Shown in pieces: positions 44,089 to 52,900 of a stretch of 64,000 nucleotides of DNA; positions within the stretch are counted from its first letter, which is position 1; every line of letters begins with the position of its first letter. The position numbers and the translations under genes were made by a program. The stretch is from Streptomyces sp. HNM0575 (GTDB lineage: Bacteria; Actinomycetota; Actinomycetes; Streptomycetales; Streptomycetaceae). The notes under the pieces were generated by a model. That model worked only from the letters and a program-made list of their open reading frames with translations. It was not told the origin of the DNA and did no database searches. The stretch spans positions 62,001 through 126,000 of the forward strand of contig NZ_JAASAG010000006.1 of assembly GCF_012726265.1 (NCBI RefSeq). Direction: 5' to 3'.

Positions 44089-46551
44089 TCAGACGCGGGC
44101 TCCGTTGTCGTTCGGGGAGCGGCGCTGCCTCGGCTTCGCGGAGGCCGTGCGTCGGGTGCCCGGGCGTGGTGGCGCGGGCGTACCGGACGTACGGGTCTCG
44201 AACTCGACGGCCAGCGGCGCGCCGACGAACAGCGACGAGTACGAGCCGACCGCGATCCCGATGAGTAGTGCGAGGGCGAAGTCGCCGAGAGAGTCTCCGC
44301 CCAGCACCGCCAGCGCGGCGATGATGAACAGCGCGCCCATGCCTGTGTTGATGGTGCGCGGCACCGTCTGCACGACAGCGTTGTTGACCACCTTCCGGAA
44401 GGGCTTCTTCTGCCCGTCCCGCCATTCGGAGCGGACGCGGTCGAAGATGACGACCGAGTCGTTGACCGAGTAGCCGATGACGGTCAGCAGCGCCGCGAGG
44501 AACACTCCGTCCACGGGCTTCCCCAGCCAGGCGAAGGCGCCGACGAGGATCACCGCGTCATGGGCGAGTGCGAGCACCGCCGAAGCGCCGAACGTCCAGC
44601 GGAACCGGAAGGCCAGATAGAGCAGTTGGGCCCCGAGCGCCACCCCGAGTGCGATCACCGCGTTCCGCCGCAGCTCGTCGCCGAGGCTCGGGCCGAACAG
44701 TTCGTCGCGTACCTTCTCCGCGTCCCCGCCGAGGCCGTCCAGCGTCGAACGGACCGTCTCCTCCTGGCCGTCGGTCAGTCCCTCGGAGCGCACCGTGATC
44801 TCGTGCCCGCTCCCCTCTCCGCTCCCGGCGGCTTCGCTGCCGCCGTCCCCTCCGTCGCCGGAGCTCTGCACGACGGTGTCCGGGAGGCCCGCGTCGGCGA
44901 GCGCGGAGCGTGCGGCTTCCGGATCGACGGCGTGGCTGGTCGAGTACTCCACGAGCCTGCCGCCGGTGAACTCGACGCCGAAGTCCAGCCCGCGCAGCAC
45001 GATTCCGCACACCGCGAGTACGACGGCCGCGGCCGAGACCGCGAGCCAGCTCCTCCCGCAGCGCATCCAGTCCGGGTTCCGCTTCGTCAGGCGGGTCCGT
45101 ACGCGGCCCAGACCGGCGAGGCCCGTGATCCGCGGCCTGGCCCGTACGGCAGGGCGTGCGACCGCGAAGTCCACAAGCGCTCTCGTGACGACGAGCGCGC
45201 TCACCATCGAGGAGAGCACGCCGATGGAGAGCGTCACGCCGAAGCCGCGTACCGGCCCCGAGGAGAGCGTGAAGAGCAGCAGCGCGGCGAGGAGGGTGGT
45301 GACGTTCGAGTCGACGATCGCCGCGAACGCGCCGCGGAAGCCCTTCGTCGCGGCACTGCGCGGACTTCTGCCGCGCCCGGCCTGCGCGTACTCCTCGCGG
45401 GCGCGCTCGAAGACCAGGACGTTCGCGTCGACGGCCATGCCGATCGCCAGCACGAAGCCGGCCAGGCCGGGGAGCGTGAGCGTCGCTCCGAACGCGAGCA
45501 GCGCCGAGTACGAGATCAGCCCGTAGCAGAGCAGGCCCACGGCGGTCAGTGCGCCGAAGAGCCGGTACACGCAGATCACGAAGCCGGAGGTGAGCAGGAC
45601 GCCGATGGCCGCGGCCCAGGTGCTCGCCGCGATCGCGTCGGCGCCCAGCGTCGGGCCCACGGTGTGATGCTCGATCACCTCGACGGGTACGGGCAGCGAG
45701 CCGCCCTCGATCAGGGTCGCCAGCTCCTTCGCCTCCTTCTCGCCGAAGTCGCCGGTGATCTGGGTGTTCCCGCCGGAGATGCCGTGGTGGCACGAGACGG
45801 ACGGGTCGACCTGAGGCGAGGAGATGACCTTGTCGTCCAGCACGATCGCCACCCGCCGCTGCGGGTCTCCGGGCGGTGAGCAGGCCGCCTTTCCGGTCAG
45901 GTCCGCCCACGCGTCCTCGCCCTCGTCGCGGAAGCCGAGGTCGACGAACCAGCCGGAGCCGCGCTGCGGGTCGACCGCCGCCCTGGCGGACTTGACCTCG
46001 TCCCCGGTCATGGCGGTGCGGCCGAGTTCGACGGGGCGGCCCGACTCGTCGGTGCGGGGGGTGGCGCCGCCCTCGCCGCTCTTCTTGCCGGGCTGGTCGG
46101 TTGCGTCGCCTTGCTTGCCGTTGGCGTCGCCGGGCTCGTCGGTTGCATTGCCGGGGCCGGGGCTGGGCGCGGGCCCGGGGTTCGCGGAGCCGCGGTCCGG
46201 GGCGCCCTCGACGGGGTGGAAGGTGAGCTGGGCGGTGCGGCCGAGGACCTCGGTGGCCTGCCGGGGGTCCTGGAGGCCGGGGAGTTCGACGATGATGCGG
46301 TCGTCTCCGGAACGTACGAGGTTGGGCTCGGCGACTCCGAGTGCGTCCACGCGCTGGCGCAGCACCTCCATGGTGTCGTCGGTCGTGGACGGGGTCGCTT
46401 GGGTCGTCGCGGAGTCGCGTGCCTCCAGGACGATCTGGGTTCCGCCGCGGAGATCGATGCCGAGGCGTGGTTGCTTGGTCACGGCGAGGACCGCGGCAAG
46501 GGCCATTACGGCAAGCGCGATCACCGCCCGCACCCTGTTGGCGCGAGTCAT
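44089..46551 (-). CDS. secDF: Fused protein-export translocase subunit SecDF
   Basis: 820-aa polytopic RND-family protein joining SecD and SecF, which pull secreted proteins across the membrane using the proton gradient. SecD part: helix 1, GIDLRGGTQIVLEA, VLRQRVDALGVAEPNLV, a disordered Pro/Gly/Asp insertion near 130-180, and the GMAVDANVLVFERAREE motif with the transmembrane Asp. SecF part from about 500: GLDFGVEFTGGRLVEY, GYSVNDSVVIFDRVR and NTGMGALFIIAALAVLGG. C-terminal tail is basic. RBS GGAGGCAA precedes ATG 46551. Streptomycetes usually have separate secD and secF elsewhere, so this is probably a second system. Confidence 0.93.
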   Translation of the reverse strand: MTRANRVRAVIALAVMALAAVLAVTKQPRLGIDLRGGTQIVLEARDSATTQATPSTTDDTMEVLRQRVDALGVAEPNLVRSGDDRIIVELPGLQDPRQATEVLGRTAQLTFHPVEGAPDRGSANPGPAPSPGPGNATDEPGDANGKQGDATDQPGKKSGEGGATPRTDESGRPVELGRTAMTGDEVKSARAAVDPQRGSGWFVDLGFRDEGEDAWADLTGKAACSPPGDPQRRVAIVLDDKVISSPQVDPSVSCHHGISGGNTQITGDFGEKEAKELATLIEGGSLPVPVEVIEHHTVGPTLGADAIAASTWAAAIGVLLTSGFVICVYRLFGALTAVGLLCYGLISYSALLAFGATLTLPGLAGFVLAIGMAVDANVLVFERAREEYAQAGRGRSPRSAATKGFRGAFAAIVDSNVTTLLAALLLFTLSSGPVRGFGVTLSIGVLSSMVSALVVTRALVDFAVARPAVRARPRITGLAGLGRVRTRLTKRNPDWMRCGRSWLAVSAAAVVLAVCGIVLRGLDFGVEFTGGRLVEYSTSHAVDPEAARSALADAGLPDTVVQSSGDGGDGGSEAAGSGEGSGHEITVRSEGLTDGQEETVRSTLDGLGGDAEKVRDELFGPSLGDELRRNAVIALGVALGAQLLYLAFRFRWTFGASAVLALAHDAVILVGAFAWLGKPVDGVFLAALLTVIGYSVNDSVVIFDRVRSEWRDGQKKPFRKVVNNAVVQTVPRTINTGMGALFIIAALAVLGGDSLGDFALALLIGIAVGSYSSLFVGAPLAVEFETRTSGTPAPPRPGTRRTASAKPRQRRSPNDNGARV

Positions 46552-46651
46552 GGGATTGCCTCCTACACAGGCACACCTGGGCCCCGGAGGGGCGCGGGTG
46601 GGGATGCGACACCGCAGAGAGGGGTGTCGTGGAATGACAGAAGTTGCTGTC

Positions 46652-46747
46652 TGTCAGCCGTCAGCTGTCAGCCGTTATCTGTCAGCCGTCAGCCGTCAGC
46701 CGTCAGCCGTCAGCCGTCAGCCGTCAGCCGTCAGCCGTCAGCCGTCA
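46652..46747 (-). repeat. 7-bp tandem array GTCAGCC
   Basis: From 46681 about 9.5 perfect copies of GTCAGCC, preceded by degenerate copies (GTCAGCT, GTTATCT) from 46652. The array lies between secDF and the next gene upstream, and its last unit holds that gene's stop codon. It is a variable-number repeat, well placed to alter transcript stability or secDF spacing. Confidence 0.85.
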
Positions 46748-47230
46748 GATGCCTGTGCCGGCCGGAGGGGCGCGTCCCTGGCGGGGCGAGCGGTGGGTGA
46801 GTTGAGTGGCGGACAGCCGTGGGGCGTCCGGCAGTACGGAGCCGCGCCGGGGCTCCCGGGCGTCCTGCTCCACCGCGGGAAGCAGCGGCAGGGGCGCCTG
46901 TGCGGCGGCGTGCCCGGGATTGACGATCGCGCCGTGGAAATGCTGCGGCGGTTCCTGGTGCTGGTGCGAGACGGCCGACTGCCCGCCGCCGTGGGCGAGT
47001 TGGACGGCCTGGGTGCCGTGGGTGCGCTGGGCGCCGGCGGCGACCTGATGCGCCGCCGCCATGGAGCCGCCGAACACGGCGAGCAGCACCGCGAGCAGGA
47101 TGCCCGGCAGGCGCCGCCGCCTTCGCGAGTACGCCGTGAACGCGGACGGCTCCGGCGAGGCGGGCCCGTACGAGGCGGTGGCTTCGTACGGCGACACGGT
47201 CCCGTACGCACCGGCCGCCGTGGGCGTCAT
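46745..47230 (-). CDS. Small membrane protein upstream of secDF
   Basis: 161-aa protein (start ATG 47230, MTPTAAGAYG). The first ~45 residues are cytoplasmic with repeated SYGP/SPYE motifs and an RRRRR stop-transfer cluster, then one transmembrane helix (LPGILLAVLLAVFGGSMAAA). The extracellular part is His/Gln-rich (AHQV, SHQHQEPPQHFHGA). No family recognised. GC bias supports coding. Same strand as secDF and possibly co-transcribed. Moderate confidence. Confidence 0.5.
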   Translation of the reverse strand: MTPTAAGAYGTVSPYEATASYGPASPEPSAFTAYSRRRRRLPGILLAVLLAVFGGSMAAAHQVAAGAQRTHGTQAVQLAHGGGQSAVSHQHQEPPQHFHGAIVNPGHAAAQAPLPLLPAVEQDAREPRRGSVLPDAPRLSATQLTHRSPRQGRAPPAGTGI

Positions 47231-47466
47231 CGGATCGCGCACAGGGCGGACTCGGCGTACCCGACGTACCACCGTGCCCTCCTCGCCTCGCGCCACCTAC
47301 CGGTACGGCCGTAGCCGGGAGGCGCGGCCGTCCCACAGCCTCTCCCAGAAGCGTCCGGCCTTCAACCGAGCCTCACGGCCGCCGAGTCCACCGACTCCGC
47401 GCCCCGTCGACTCCGCCCCGACGGCGAGCCCCCGCCCCGTCCCCTGAGTCCCTTCGCCCCGTTTCC

Positions 47467-48252
47467 TCAGTCCCGTCGTGGAGCCAGCGCGCAGCGGTGC
47501 GCCGGTGCGCCCAGCGTGAGCGAGAAGCGTTCCGCCGCCGCGGCGACCGCCGTTCCCGAGCGGGCCAGCGACGCCTCGTCCGGGAAGCTGCTGAGGGTGA
47601 CGGCGCTCATGCCGCCGACCGCGCGCGCCGAGTGGTCGAAGACGGGGGCGCCCACGGCGACCACGCCCGCCTCGTTCTCCTCGCGGTCCTCTGCGTAACC
47701 GCGCTCGCGGGCAGCGGACAGTTCGTCGAGCAGCTTCGCGGGATCGGTGTGCGTACGTTCCGTACGTGCGGGCATGCCGGTGCGCTTGAGCAGGGCGAGG
47801 ACGGACTCGTCGGCGAGCGTGGCGAGCACCGACTTGCCCACGGAAGTGGAGTGCAGGGCGAGGCTCATGCCGACGCGCGAGGCCAGCCGGTAGGGCTTGT
47901 CGGCCTCCAGCTTGGCCGCGTAGACCGCCTCGTCGCCGCTGAGGAGCGCGAAGTGGACCGTCCAGTCCGTCTCTTCGCGCAGCGCCTCCAGCACGGGACG
48001 GGCCTGGTCGGCCAGATCGCCTTCGTGCTGATGGCTGCCGACGAGGGTGAGGATGCGCGGGCCGCCCGCGTAGCTGCCGCGCCCGAGCGAGCGGGCGAAG
48101 CCGCGCTCGACGAGGGTCTGGAGGATGCGGTGGACGGTGGGCTTGGGCAGCGACGTGGCCTCGGAGATCTCCGCGACGCTGCGGTGGGCGGCCAGCGCCT
48201 CCAGCACGTCGAGTGTTTTGTCCGCCGCCGTACGGTGCCCCTCGCTGGCCAT
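47467..48252 (-). CDS. IclR family transcriptional regulator
   Basis: 261-aa regulator. N-terminal winged helix-turn-helix: TLDVLEALAAHRSVAEISEATSLPKPTVHRILQTLVERGF (13-52); C-terminal effector domain: RPVLEALREETDWTVHFAL, MSLALHSTSVGKSVLATL, RERGYAEDREENEAGVVAVGAPV and MSAVTLSSFP. Divergent from an MHS-family transporter, so it probably controls uptake of an aromatic or organic acid. The palindromic site at 48374-48388 lies between them. Confidence 0.92.
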   Translation of the reverse strand: MASEGHRTAADKTLDVLEALAAHRSVAEISEATSLPKPTVHRILQTLVERGFARSLGRGSYAGGPRILTLVGSHQHEGDLADQARPVLEALREETDWTVHFALLSGDEAVYAAKLEADKPYRLASRVGMSLALHSTSVGKSVLATLADESVLALLKRTGMPARTERTHTDPAKLLDELSAARERGYAEDREENEAGVVAVGAPVFDHSARAVGGMSAVTLSSFPDEASLARSGTAVAAAAERFSLTLGAPAHRCALAPRRD

Positions 48253-48373
48253 CGGCCCAGTCTAAGCAGCGACCGCGAGGGCGGGTGGCCGTCCGGCGGA
48301 CGCCCGGCGCTGCCGCGCGGGTTCACAGCCTCCGGGGGCTGTGGCACCATCTCGGCACCCCGGGCCAGTTTTC

Positions 48374-48388
48374 CGGAACAGAATTCCG
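48374..48388. promoter_or_regulatory. IclR-type operator candidate
   Basis: CGGAA-CAGAA-TTCCG, a 5-bp inverted repeat with 5-bp spacer (extended TTCCGGAACAGAATTCCG), in the 199-bp gap between the divergent IclR and transporter genes. GGAA/TTCC arms are typical of IclR-family operators. Confidence 0.5.
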
Positions 48389-48451
48389 CTGAGCAGAACG
48401 GAAGGTGGCGGGCCCAGGCGGCAGGTACGGCACGGATGAATCGAGACGGCG

Positions 48452-49930
48452 ATGTCCGAGGAACCAGCACCGACCGGGACCCCCACCCCCGCATCCACCC
48501 CCGCACCCACCTCAACTCCTGCTTCCGGCCCCGTTCCCGCCCCGGCTCCCGGAGCGTCGGCGGAGACGGCGAGGGCGCCGGAAGCGGCGGAGACGGCGGG
48601 GGCGGCGGAGACGGGCGCCGCGCGCACCATGCGCACCGACCGCGAGCTGCGGCGCGTGGTCACCGCGTCCGTCGTCGGCACCGCGCTGGAGTGGTACGAC
48701 TTCTTCATCTACGGCACGGCCGTCGTCCTCGTCTTCAACGACCTCTTCTTCGTCCAGGACGATCCCGCGGCCGGCACCCTCATCGGCCTCGCGACCTTCG
48801 GCGTCGGCTTCGTCTTCCGTCCCGTCGGCGGCTTCCTCTTCGGGGCGCTCGGCGACCGCATCGGCAGGCGTTCGACGCTCGTACTGACCACGCTCGTCAT
48901 GGGCCTGTCCACGGGCGTCATCGGCCTGCTGCCCACGTACGCGACGATCGGCGTCGCGGCGCCCGTGCTGCTGACGCTGATGCGCGTGTGCCAAGGGCTG
49001 GGCGCGGGCGCCGAGTTCGGGGGAGCGTCCACGCTGCTCGCCGAGCACGCGCCCGCCGAACGCCGGGGGTTCTACGCCTCGTTCGCGCAGACGGGCGTGC
49101 AGGCGGGCCTGGTGCTCGGCATGGTGGTCTTCCTCTTCGTGGGGATGATCCCGGAGGCGGGCATGCGGAGTTGGGGCTGGCGGCTGCCGTTCCTGCTCAG
49201 CTTCCTGTTGATCGCCGTGTCGCTGTATCTGCGGCTGCGCGTCGCCGAGTCCCCGGTCTTCCGCCGCATGCAGGAGAACCGCGACGTCGTGAAGCTGCCC
49301 GTGCGCGAGGCGCTGCGCCGCTATCCGCGGAGCTTCCTGGTGGGGGTCGGCGCGCACATCTGCGACACCTCCGTCGTCTACATCTACGCGACGTTCTCCG
49401 TGTCGTATCTGACGGTCCAGGTCGAGCAGCCCAAGTGGGTCGCGCTGACCGGCGTGATCTCCTTCGGGATCGTCGTGATCGCGTTGCAGCCGCTGTACGG
49501 GGCGCTGTCGGACCGCATCGGGCGCAGGCCGCTGAACCTCTTCAGCGTGATCTTCACCGGGCTCTTCGCGTATCCGTTCTTCCTGCTGCTGGACACCGGG
49601 GTCCCGGTCGTCATCTGGCTGGCGATGATCGTGGCCACCTCGCTGGGGCTGGCGCCGATGATCGCCGTCCAACCGGTCTTCTACGCCGAGCTGTTCGGGG
49701 CGCGCGTGCGCTACACCGGCTTCGCGGCGTCACGGGAGACGGGTGCCGCGCTCGCCGGTTTCTCGCCGTTCGTGGCGGCGGCGCTGCTGGGGTACGCGGA
49801 CGGGGATCCGTGGCTCGTCGCGGCGTTCATGGCGGCGACGGCCGCGGTCTCGCTGGTGGCGTTCTGGTACTCGGAGGAGTCCCGGCAGACGGACGTCGGG
49901 CTCGCGGAGCGGGAGGCGCCCGCGCGGTGA
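48452..49930 (+). CDS. MHS-family MFS transporter (proton symporter)
   Basis: 492-aa membrane protein of the metabolite:H+ symporter family (ShiA/ProP/KgtP-like). After a disordered Pro/Ala/Glu-rich N-terminus (1-60) it shows SVVGTALEWYDFFIYGTA, the MHS hallmark in helix 1, GDRIGRRSTLVLT (MFS motif A), GLGAGAEFGGASTLLAEHAP, and a second motif A LSDRIGRRPLNLFS, with 12 helices. Likely imports an organic or aromatic acid; controlled by the divergent IclR. Confidence 0.92.
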   Translation: MSEEPAPTGTPTPASTPAPTSTPASGPVPAPAPGASAETARAPEAAETAGAAETGAARTMRTDRELRRVVTASVVGTALEWYDFFIYGTAVVLVFNDLFFVQDDPAAGTLIGLATFGVGFVFRPVGGFLFGALGDRIGRRSTLVLTTLVMGLSTGVIGLLPTYATIGVAAPVLLTLMRVCQGLGAGAEFGGASTLLAEHAPAERRGFYASFAQTGVQAGLVLGMVVFLFVGMIPEAGMRSWGWRLPFLLSFLLIAVSLYLRLRVAESPVFRRMQENRDVVKLPVREALRRYPRSFLVGVGAHICDTSVVYIYATFSVSYLTVQVEQPKWVALTGVISFGIVVIALQPLYGALSDRIGRRPLNLFSVIFTGLFAYPFFLLLDTGVPVVIWLAMIVATSLGLAPMIAVQPVFYAELFGARVRYTGFAASRETGAALAGFSPFVAAALLGYADGDPWLVAAFMAATAAVSLVAFWYSEESRQTDVGLAEREAPAR

Positions 49931-49965
49931 GTTCCGCGCACGGCGGGTTCTTTCCAAGTCCTCAT

Positions 49966-50040
49966 CCGTACGTGATGAGTTCCGTACGTGATGGGGCCCC
50001 TACGTGATGAGTTCCGTACGTGACGAGGCTCGTACGTACG
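49966..50040. repeat. Direct repeats TACGTGATGAGTTCCG between convergent MFS genes
   Basis: Four imperfect copies of CCGTACGTGATGAGTT at about 17-18 bp spacing, each with the self-complementary GTAC/TACGTA, end in CGTACGTACGTCAT over the stop of the downstream MFS gene. No clear terminator here. Confidence 0.6.
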
Positions 50041-51267
50041 TCATGCGGCGCGGCGGCGCAGCGCCACCAGCACCGAGCCCGCCAGCGCCGCGACGACCAC
50101 GCTGAAGGCGATCCCCGCGATCCGCAGCCCCACGAGGTCCGCGGCCACCCCCACCCCGATCACCGGCAGGGACAGCGCCACGTACAGCACCACGAAGTAC
50201 GTGGAGGCTACGTCGGCGCGCTGTGCGACGGGGGCTTCGGCGTTGACGGCGGCGAGCCCCGCGCGGAAGCTCGTGCCCTGCCCGAGTCCGGCGATCACAG
50301 CGCCCGCGACGAACAGTTCGAAGGACAGCACGGCGAATCCCGCCGTCAGCAGCCCCATGCCGATGACGAGCCCCGCGCAGCCCAGCGGCAGGGACGCGTC
50401 GCCGAACCGCGGCACCAGCGCGATCTGCCCGACCGCGGAAGACGCGAACACCGTGAAGATCACGGCACCTTGGAGCGCGAAGTCCCCGATCCCCAGCAGC
50501 TTCCCGAGGAACGCCGGCGACACCGCCGTGAACAGCCCCAGCACCGCGAAGCCCGCGAACCCGGCGATCCCCGCCCGTACGAACGTGCCGCGCATCCCCT
50601 GCGGAATCCCCGGCTTCGTCACCCGCAGGCGGGCCCGCCGCAACGGCACGGCGCCCGCGACCGGTTCCGGCATGAACCACATCCCGGCAGCGACCAGCAG
50701 GACCAGTACCAGGTGTGTGGCGTACGGGAGGCGCAGCGGCCCGGGCGCGAACTCGGCGAGGACCCCCGCCACCAGGGGCCCGCTGCCGAGGCCGCCCATC
50801 TGCACGACCGTGGCGACGAGGCTGCCCCGGCCGGTGTTGCGGCCCCCGGCGAGGTCGACGAGCGCGGCGGTCGCCGTCCCGGTGAAGACGCCCGCCGACA
50901 GTCCGGACAGCAGTCGCCCGACGAAGAGCAGCGCCAGGTTGTGAGCGGTGAGGAAGACGACTGTGCTGAGCAGCGCCAGCAGCAGTCCCGGCAACAGGGT
51001 CCGGCGGCGGCCCACTTCGTCCGACACGTGACCGACGAGCAGGAGTGCGGCCAGCACGCCCACCGCGTACGTCGCGAAGACGACGGTGACCATGAGGGTG
51101 GAGAAGTGGAGTTCCCGCTGGTAGAGGACGTACAGCGGGGTCGGCAGGGTCGTACCCAGCATCGTCACGGTGAAGGCCGCGGCCACCACCCAGAACGCCA
51201 ACCCCTGCGGGGCGACCCGCCGTCCACGCCCTGCAAGGCCGCTGCTCTCTGCACGCATGCGACCCAT
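50041..51267 (-). CDS. MFS exporter
   Basis: 408-aa, 12-helix MFS protein of the drug:H+ antiporter kind. Start ATG 51267 (MGRMRAESSG); ATG 51258 is possible. GLAFWVVAAAFTVTMLGTTLPTPLYVLYQ helix 1, the motif A loop GHVSDEVGRRRTLLPG, LFVGRLLSGLSAGVFTGTATAALVDLAGG (helix 4/5 with a conserved Arg), and NTGRGSLVATVVQMGGLGSGP (motif C-like). Substrate unknown; near streptogramin-resistance-like genes, but on its own transcript. Confidence 0.88.
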   Translation of the reverse strand: MGRMRAESSGLAGRGRRVAPQGLAFWVVAAAFTVTMLGTTLPTPLYVLYQRELHFSTLMVTVVFATYAVGVLAALLLVGHVSDEVGRRRTLLPGLLLALLSTVVFLTAHNLALLFVGRLLSGLSAGVFTGTATAALVDLAGGRNTGRGSLVATVVQMGGLGSGPLVAGVLAEFAPGPLRLPYATHLVLVLLVAAGMWFMPEPVAGAVPLRRARLRVTKPGIPQGMRGTFVRAGIAGFAGFAVLGLFTAVSPAFLGKLLGIGDFALQGAVIFTVFASSAVGQIALVPRFGDASLPLGCAGLVIGMGLLTAGFAVLSFELFVAGAVIAGLGQGTSFRAGLAAVNAEAPVAQRADVASTYFVVLYVALSLPVIGVGVAADLVGLRIAGIAFSVVVAALAGSVLVALRRRAA

Positions 51268-51510
51268 GATCCGCGAGAGGCGTGCTGTCGGGGAAACGGG
51301 TCCGCCGTTCCGCGCCCAACCCTCGGACAGGCCGGATGCCGACGGGGTACGGGGACGAGGACGGGGGCGGGGTGGGGACGGTGACCAGGGGTGGGGACTG
51401 GGACGGTGAACTTCCGCCGAGCCGCAGTGATGCCGCATCGCCGTCGTCGGCTCCCGGCGCAATGCGTCCCGCCCGTCTGCCAGTTCACTCATACGTGTGG
51501 CATCACTACG

Positions 51511-52539
51511 TCACTCCGGCTCGGAGACGGTGACGCGGGCCAGGGCTCCCGACTCCAGGGCCGCCCAGACCGCGCCGTCGGGGGCCACGGTCAGGCCGTG
51601 GGGTTCGCCGGCGGGCGGGGGGATGGCGGCCTCCGTGCGGATCCCGTCCGGGGTGAGGCGGCTTATGCGGCCCGAGCCCCACTCCGTGACCCAGCATGAT
51701 CCCGAGGCGTCCACGGCAACGGCGTGCGGACGCGACTCCGGGCCGGACAGCGGGAATTCGGTGATCACGCCGTCGGGAGCGAGACGGCCGACGGCACCCG
51801 CGCCGATCTCGGCGAACCACAGCGCTCCCGCGCCGAACGGTGCGCCTGAGCCGTCCCTCGGTGCGCCCGCGCGGCCCCGTGTTTCCACGCGGCCCCCTGT
51901 GTCCGCGGCGATTCCCACCGGCGCCGCGCCTTCCGTCGGCAGCGGGAAGGTCGTGATCTCGCCCGAGGTGGTGATACGTGCGAGGGCGTCGGCCTGATTC
52001 AGAGTGCACCAGAGGGCGCCGTCCGGGCCCGTGGTGATGGCCGAGGGGAAGGCGCCGGGGACCGGCAGCGGGAAGCGGGTCGTCTCGCCGGCGGGGGTGA
52101 TGCGGCCGATCCGGTTCCCGGTGGTCTCGGTGAACCACAGGGCGCCGTCGGGGCCCGCGCAGATTCCGTACGGCCCCGGCTCTGGCTCCGGGCCCGGCTC
52201 CGAGCCCGGCCCCGGACCGGGCAGGGCGAACCGCCGGACACCGCCGTCGGTGCCGATCCGTCCGATGCCGTGGTCGTGGGTACGGCAGAACCACAGCGCT
52301 CCGTCCGGACCGGATGTGATGACGGTCGGACCGCTGTCCGCGGCGTCCAGCCCGAAGAAGGTGAACTCCCTTGCGGGCAGCGTCAGTCGGCCGATGCCGC
52401 CCGCGTGGACGAGGGTGAACCAGAGGGCGCCGTCGGAACCCGTGGTGATGCCGTAGGGCCCGCCCGCGCCGGGTCCGCCGTCCTCGGGCAGGGCGACCAC
52501 TTCGACGTGGAGTGTCTCCGCCGTCTTTCCCGTCTCCAT
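51511..52539 (-). CDS. Streptogramin lyase-like beta-propeller (Vgb family)
   Basis: 342-aa seven-bladed propeller resembling virginiamycin B lyase, which opens type B streptogramin rings. The blade motif [10 protein letters not shown](x)nIGRI recurs about six times ([71 protein letters not shown]). His and Glu of the C-terminal part ([26 protein letters not shown]) fit the family's active-site pattern. A low-complexity Pro/Glu/Gly insertion and a Gly/Arg-rich one interrupt blades. ATG 52539. Next to an ABC-F remnant. Many chromosomal copies have no proved lyase activity. Confidence 0.8.
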   Translation of the reverse strand: METGKTAETLHVEVVALPEDGGPGAGGPYGITTGSDGALWFTLVHAGGIGRLTLPAREFTFFGLDAADSGPTVITSGPDGALWFCRTHDHGIGRIGTDGGVRRFALPGPGPGSEPGPEPEPGPYGICAGPDGALWFTETTGNRIGRITPAGETTRFPLPVPGAFPSAITTGPDGALWCTLNQADALARITTSGEITTFPLPTEGAAPVGIAADTGGRVETRGRAGAPRDGSGAPFGAGALWFAEIGAGAVGRLAPDGVITEFPLSGPESRPHAVAVDASGSCWVTEWGSGRISRLTPDGIRTEAAIPPPAGEPHGLTVAPDGAVWAALESGALARVTVSEPE

Positions 52540-52562
52540 CTCCGTCTCCGTCTCTCGGGTAC

Positions 52563-52795
52563 GGGAACCCCGGTCGGCGTGGCCGGGGTTCCGCTGCGCA
52601 TGTGCAGGTGGCTGCCCGTGAAGCGGCGGCGGAGGGTGCGGTCGTGGGCGACGACGACCACCGTGCCGTCGTCGGGAGGTTCCTGACCGGCGATCAGGCG
52701 CAGCAGCGTGGACTTGCCGGAGCCGTTGTCACCGACGACGGCGACATGCTCGCCGGGCCGGTCTGCGGCACCGGAACGCGGACTGCTCGGTCCAT
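52563..52795 (-). pseudogene. ABC-F ribosomal-protection ATPase, internally deleted remnant
   Basis: One frame reads [20 protein letters not shown] (Walker A), [16 protein letters not shown] and then at once [20 protein letters not shown], the extreme C-terminus of an ABC-F protein (normally VSHDR...). The signature, Walker B, linker and second domain are missing. The break falls in GTVVVV, where both halves encode Val-Val, so the deletion probably used short homology. The ATG at 52795 with GAGGGAG upstream is in another frame, so the start is also damaged. ABC-F proteins such as Vga/Msr protect ribosomes from streptogramins and macrolides. Confidence 0.75.
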
Positions 52796-52818
52796 CTTGC
52801 TGCGCTCCCTCGGAGATC

Positions 52819-52839
52819 TAACACGACAATGTTGCGTTA
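52819..52839. promoter_or_regulatory. TetR-type operator palindrome
   Basis: 21-bp imperfect palindrome with TAAC/GTTA outer arms, 8 of 10 pairs matching. It lies between the ABC-F remnant and the divergent TetR gene, covering an AT-rich promoter zone. Typical repressor site for the adjacent regulator. Confidence 0.65.
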
Positions 52840-52900
52840 AGGTCGGGTCGAGCCTGGCACGGGGATTCCGGCGGCGCAACGAGATTTCGGAGGGCGGCCC

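Noticed and set aside
46652-46747. CRISPR-like repeat
   Set aside because: Units are 7 bp and contiguous with no spacers, so it is a tandem array.
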